From Microbacterium sp. Leaf320 (GTDB taxonomy: Bacteria > Actinomycetota > Actinomycetes > Actinomycetales > Microbacteriaceae): a stretch of 64,000 bases of DNA. The notes below the pieces were generated by a model that was not told the DNA's origin, ran no database searches, and saw only the letters and a list, made by a program, of their open reading frames with translations. The translations under genes and the position numbers were made by a program. This document shows, piece after piece, positions 62,460 to 64,000 of this stretch (position 1 is the first letter of the stretch; every line of letters starts with the position of its first letter). The stretch spans positions 372,001 to 436,000 of the forward strand of contig NZ_LMOD01000004.1 of assembly GCF_001423485.1 (NCBI RefSeq), read 5' to 3'.

Positions 62460-64000
62460 CCCCCACCCCCGCCACTCTGCAACCGCTGCTGGACGACGCC
62501 GTGATCGTGCTCCAGGCACCGACCCAGGTGTGGTCAGACGACACCGGCCGGATCGGCACGGCCCCGATCCACGGCATCTATCACGGTGACCTCCGCCACA
62601 TCCGAGCCGTCGACCTCTCGATCGACGGGACAGAGCTCGAATCGATCGGATACTCATCGCCGACGCCCCAGCGTGCGAACTTCACCGACGTTCTCCGCGG
62701 GATCGATGACGACTCCGCCGATCCGCAGGTGCGCCTTGACCGAGAGCGCACCGCCACCGCGGGACGCTTCGCGGAGCGGGTGCGTCTGAGCACGCACCTT
62801 GATCGGCCCGTGCCCGCCTCTCTCGCGGTGCGACTCCGCCCCGATTTCGCGGAGATGCAGGCTGTCAAATCCGGATCCCCATCAACCGCGGACTGGCACT
62901 GGGACGGTCACGTTCTGCGCAGCGCGACCGCATCGTTTACACTCACGGCTGCGGCCGCGACCGTGACCTCAGATGTGGACGGACTCGTTGTGCGTTGGGA
63001 CGTCGAGGTTCCCCCGCGCGGCACAGTCGAGGTGGACTGGGCCGTCGATCTTCACGACTCGTCGATGGTGGTCACCGCGGCGCAGCCTTCGACGACGGCC
63101 GTGCCGTCCGCCACAACCGACCCGCGTCTCGCGCAGTGGACGCAGCGCGCGACCGCCGACCTTGCGGCCCTGCGCCTCGCGTTGCCTGAGCACGCAGAGG
63201 ACGCGTTCTACGCGGCCGGAGCCCCGTGGTTCTTCACCCTCTTTGGCCGCGACTCGATTTGGGCCGCTCGGCTGGCCCTCGCCGCGGACCCAGCGATGGC
63301 AGGATCCACGCTTCGTGTCCTTGCGCGCCTGCAAGGGAAAGCGACCAACGTTGCGACCGCGGAGGCGCCAGGCAAGATCCTGCACGAGCTGCGCAGCGGT
63401 GCCTTGTCGCTTCCGAAGGAGGGCGTGCATCTCCCGCCGCTCTACTACGGCACGGTCGACGCCACACCGTTGTGGGTCTGTCTGCTCGCCGACGCCCGCG
63501 AGGCAGGCATGCCGCTCAGCGAGGTCCGGGAGCTCCTCCCGGCGTTGAACTCCGCGCTCGAATGGATGATCGTCCATGGTGACGCGTCGGGAAGCGGCTT
63601 CATCGACTACGTCGACGAGACTGGGCACGGACTCGCAAACCAAGGGTGGAAAGACTCGGGCGACTCCATCCAATGGCGAGATGGCCGGCTCGCCGAGGGG
63701 CCCATCGCTCTCAGCGAAGTGCAGGCGTACGCCCACGAAGCCGCGGTCCGCGGTGCCGCGCTTCTCGACGAGCTCGGCGAACCGGGAGGGGAGAGGCTGA
63801 GGAACTGGGCCGATAGTCTGCGCGCGCGCTTCCGCGCCGCGTTCTGGATCTCGACCGACGAAGGCCATTACCCCGCCGTGGCGCTCGACGCGCAGGGAGC
63901 GCCCGTTGATTCGCTCACGAGTAACATCGGCCACCTCATTGGTACGGGCCTCCTCGACCCGGACGAAGAACGCGCCTGTGCAACGCTCCTCGCCGCCCCA
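62456..64000 (+). CDS. Glycogen-debranching-type glucosidase (partial, runs off the window)
   Basis: At least 515 residues, continuing beyond the window. N-terminal domain of the GDE_N_bis type (GRIGTAPIHGIYHGDLRHIR near 30-50), then the start of an (alpha/alpha)6 glucosidase domain with WFFTLFGRDSIWAARLALA and GKILHELRSGALSLPKE. Members hydrolyse alpha-glucosidic bonds of glycogen, trehalose- or sucrose-like compounds. ATG 62456 overlaps the permease stop (ATGA). It should process the sugar brought in by the importer. Confidence 0.85.
   Translation, partial: MTPTPATLQPLLDDAVIVLQAPTQVWSDDTGRIGTAPIHGIYHGDLRHIRAVDLSIDGTELESIGYSSPTPQRANFTDVLRGIDDDSADPQVRLDRERTATAGRFAERVRLSTHLDRPVPASLAVRLRPDFAEMQAVKSGSPSTADWHWDGHVLRSATASFTLTAAAATVTSDVDGLVVRWDVEVPPRGTVEVDWAVDLHDSSMVVTAAQPSTTAVPSATTDPRLAQWTQRATADLAALRLALPEHAEDAFYAAGAPWFFTLFGRDSIWAARLALAADPAMAGSTLRVLARLQGKATNVATAEAPGKILHELRSGALSLPKEGVHLPPLYYGTVDATPLWVCLLADAREAGMPLSEVRELLPALNSALEWMIVHGDASGSGFIDYVDETGHGLANQGWKDSGDSIQWRDGRLAEGPIALSEVQAYAHEAAVRGAALLDELGEPGGERLRNWADSLRARFRAAFWISTDEGHYPAVALDAQGAPVDSLTSNIGHLIGTGLLDPDEERACATLLAAP

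Overview
The window is high-GC DNA with strong G/C third-position bias, actinobacterial gene families (SHOCT, DUF6325, GAP/SfLAP, large LuxR regulators, LAxTG-anchored surface proteins) and several apparently leaderless genes. It looks like a Microbacteriaceae chromosome, probably Microbacterium or a close relative. The genus is inferred from overall gene style, not from a marker gene.

Layout. Positions 1-1950 look like housekeeping chromosome: a lipoprotein, a PfkB sugar kinase and a tRNA-Tyr(GTA) with its terminator. Directly behind the tRNA (2.0-10.6 kb) lies a probable integrated unit. It holds a large DDE-transposase-like gene, two diverged tyrosine-recombinase relatives, small HTH regulators, a frameshifted exported protein and a 917-residue wall-anchored protein. 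A shared dyad element sits in two of its intergenic regions. From 11 to 25 kb the accessory genes are mixed: a CPBP protease, a TetR-controlled MacB-like exporter whose permease carries an in-frame stop, a CD225-like protein, a compact sortase-like protein, a DivIVA-like coiled-coil protein, a DUF11 surface protein ending in LAITG, and several small membrane or HTH proteins.

From 25 to 43 kb three giant ATPase-LuxR regulators surround a membrane locus (GAP transporter, 455-residue membrane protein, SHOCT protein, DUF6325 protein, HerA-like ATPase, two overlapping SulP transporters, lipoprotein, PLDc_N-like/SHOCT protein). The arrangement suggests one regulated membrane module of unknown purpose.

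From 43.6 to 51.7 kb is a tightly coupled four-gene operon: small protein, LAITG-anchored calcium-repeat protein, secreted 2169-residue RHS/YD-repeat protein with an N-terminal amidase-like region and a variable toxin-like tip, and a candidate immunity protein. Behind it (51.7-53.2 kb) lie lower-GC orphan frames, probably old toxin/immunity debris. From 53 to 57 kb are an HExxH membrane protein, small membrane proteins, a DUF1761 protein and an ECF sigma factor with an exported partner.

From 57.5 kb to the end the DNA looks like ordinary metabolism again: a short GntR regulator, then a LacI regulator divergent from a sugar ABC importer (binding protein, two permeases, the first frameshifted here) and the beginning of a glycogen-debranching-type glucosidase. 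A promoter with a LacI-type operator just downstream sits between regulator and importer.

Three genes are interrupted by a single change (two one-base shifts and one stop codon). I cannot tell sequencing error from real decay.
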